A model generated the notes under the pieces. The model was not told the origin of the DNA, searched no databases, and saw nothing but the letters and a program-made list of their open reading frames with translations. Below are positions 33,276 to 34,423 of a stretch of DNA of 34,423 nt, in pieces. The stretch is from Acidimicrobiaceae bacterium (GTDB lineage: Bacteria > Actinomycetota > Acidimicrobiia > Acidimicrobiales > RAAP-2). Each line of letters starts with the position of its first letter. Within the stretch, counting starts at the first letter, position 1. The translations under genes and the position numbers were made by a program. The DNA lies in NCBI GenBank assembly GCA_947455165.1, contig CANGMP010000012.1, positions 1-34,423 of the forward strand, given 5' to 3'.

Positions 33276-34423
33276 ACGTCACTCTTTGACGCTGGCTTCG
33301 AAGAACGGCTCCGCCGATCCGCCCCGTTGGCCGAGACGCTGCGACCACGCTCGCTCGAGGACGTGGTGGGCCAGGACCATCTCGTTGGACCCGAGGGACC
33401 ACTGCGCCGCCTCGCCGAATCGCAGTCGCTCAAGTCACTTATTCTCTGGGGTCCGGCCGGTACCGGCAAGACGACTCTGGCCCGGCTCGTGGCCGAACGG
33501 GCGGGTCTGCATTTTGTGACGCTCTCGGCGGTTTCGAGTGGGGTGAAGGACGTTCGCGAAGTGCTCGAGCAGTCCCGACAGCGGTTGGCCGAGCACGGCG
33601 TGCGCACCTGTTTGTTTATTGACGAGGTACACCGCTTCAACAAGTCTCAGCAGGACCTCTTGCTCCCGGTCACCGAGAGTGGCGAGATAGTCCTCATTGG
33701 GGCGACTACCGAGAATCCTCACTTTGAAGTGAATGCCGCACTGCTCAGTCGCACCACGTTGTGGCGACTCCAGCCGCACACCAAAGAGAGCCTGGGCGAA
33801 CTCGTCCGCCGAGGACTCGAAGCTCGCGCTGCTTCAATTGATCGAGACGCCCTCGAAGTCCTCGTGGCGTCCGCCGACGGTGACGGCCGGGGAGTCTTGA
33901 CAACCCTGGATGTCGCGATTGTTTTGGCCGAAGACCACGACCGTGTTGTTACGTTGTCTGACGTGGGCCTGGCGCGCGATGGGCGGATTATTCACCAATC
34001 GGCCGACTCGCACTACGACCAAGTCAGCGCCCTCATCAAGTCGATCCGCGGAAGCGACGTCGACGCGGCTCTCTTCTGGCTCGTCACCCTGCTGGAGGCC
34101 GGTGAATCGGCCCGTTTCTTAGCCCGTCGCCTGGTAATTCTGGCGAGTGAGGACATTGGTCTGGCCGACGGCTCCGCACTCCTCATCGCCGAGGCCGCAG
34201 CCCGGGCCGTGGAGTTCGTGGGGCTTCCAGAGGCCCGTCTCACGCTCGCTCACGCCACTATTCGCCTCGCCCTCAGCCCGAAGAGCAACTCAGTGACCGA
34301 CGCGCTCGGCCGCGTCACGGCCGCCATTCGATCCGGCGCCTCATCAGTTGTGCCGGCCCACCTACGAGACGCTCATTACGCCAGTGCGAATCAACTCGGC
34401 CACGGAACGAACTACGCCTACCC
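33276..34423 (+). CDS. rarA: Replication-associated recombination protein RarA (MgsA), 3'-truncated by window
   Basis: AAA+ ATPase linked to the replication clamp and to stalled forks. About 382 codons are visible, with the frame still open at the window end; the family is about 430-450 residues. It has the N-terminal SLFDAGFEERLRRSAPLA, then LRPRSLEDVVGQDHLVGP, Walker A GPAGTGKT, Walker B LFIDEVHRFNKSQQDLLLP, sensor 1 IGATTENPHFEVNAALLSR, and the C-terminal LASEDIGLADGSALLIAEAA and ALSPKSNSV. There is no ATG, GTG or TTG where homology begins. ACG at 33276 has an AAAGGTG Shine-Dalgarno six bases upstream; the first in-frame TTG is at 33327, which would remove 17 residues. Confidence 0.88.

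Noticed and set aside
1..34423. CRISPR arrays, tRNA/rRNA genes, insertion sequences, prophage or toxin-antitoxin modules
   Set aside because: No spaced direct repeats, cloverleaf-like sequences, transposase motifs or phage genes were seen on reading through; all sizeable stretches are accounted for by recognised genes.

Overview
The window is a gene-dense stretch of a moderately GC-rich genome (about 60% GC by eye) that reads as an actinobacterium, most likely a non-mycobacterial lineage such as Acidimicrobiia. The evidence is a mycothiol ligase (MshC), an F420-dependent NADP reductase homologue, an InhA-type enoyl-ACP reductase, a complete phosphatidylinositol mannoside (PIM) starter cluster, a Gram-positive-type LexA box, and several promoters whose -10 hexamer sits 6-7 nt before the start codon (leaderless mRNAs). 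The class assignment is inference. No gap between genes exceeds 80 bases, and I saw no rRNA, tRNA, CRISPR array, insertion sequence or attachment site.

Region 1 (1-10560) is a cell-surface polysaccharide locus. It has two large fusion glycosyltransferases (GT4-GT4 and GT2-GT4), a GT2 enzyme, a Wzx-like flippase, two GT4 enzymes and a membrane polyprenyl-phosphate sugar-1-phosphate transferase that would start glycan assembly. Strands alternate and many ends overlap, including two convergent stop overlaps. No polymerase is seen inside the window.

Region 2 (10600-13191) holds fabI/inhA, transcribed away from npdG-mshC. The two divergent units share only about 40 bp of promoter DNA. It links fatty-acid elongation, F420 redox chemistry and mycothiol synthesis.

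Region 3 (13197-20754) follows the order I recall for the M. tuberculosis Rv2613c-pimA block: thrS, HIT hydrolase, pgsA, patA-like acyltransferase, pimA. It then has a membrane protein that looks like a catalytically dead M48 (HtpX-like) peptidase, and pdxS-pdxT for pyridoxal 5'-phosphate.

Region 4 (20755-22061) is an insert relative to that conserved order. It is one secreted, membrane-anchored protein with two tandem, cysteine-paired beta-sandwich-like repeats, preceded by an AT-rich hairpin/terminator.

Region 5 (22062-34423) is conserved housekeeping: yebC, ruvCAB (with a near-perfect LexA box overlapping the ruvC start codon), yajC-secD-secF, rel, hisS, aspS and the first part of rarA. 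The rarA reading frame has no ordinary start codon where homology says it should begin. Most genes in regions 3 and 5 are separated by 0-20 bp or overlap by 1-11 bp, so they are probably translated in coupled operons.

I did not find a wholly new multi-gene system. The most unusual items are the inactivated M48 protein in the PIM operon, the repeat-bearing surface protein, the ruvC regulatory site, the glycosyltransferase fusions and the rarA start.
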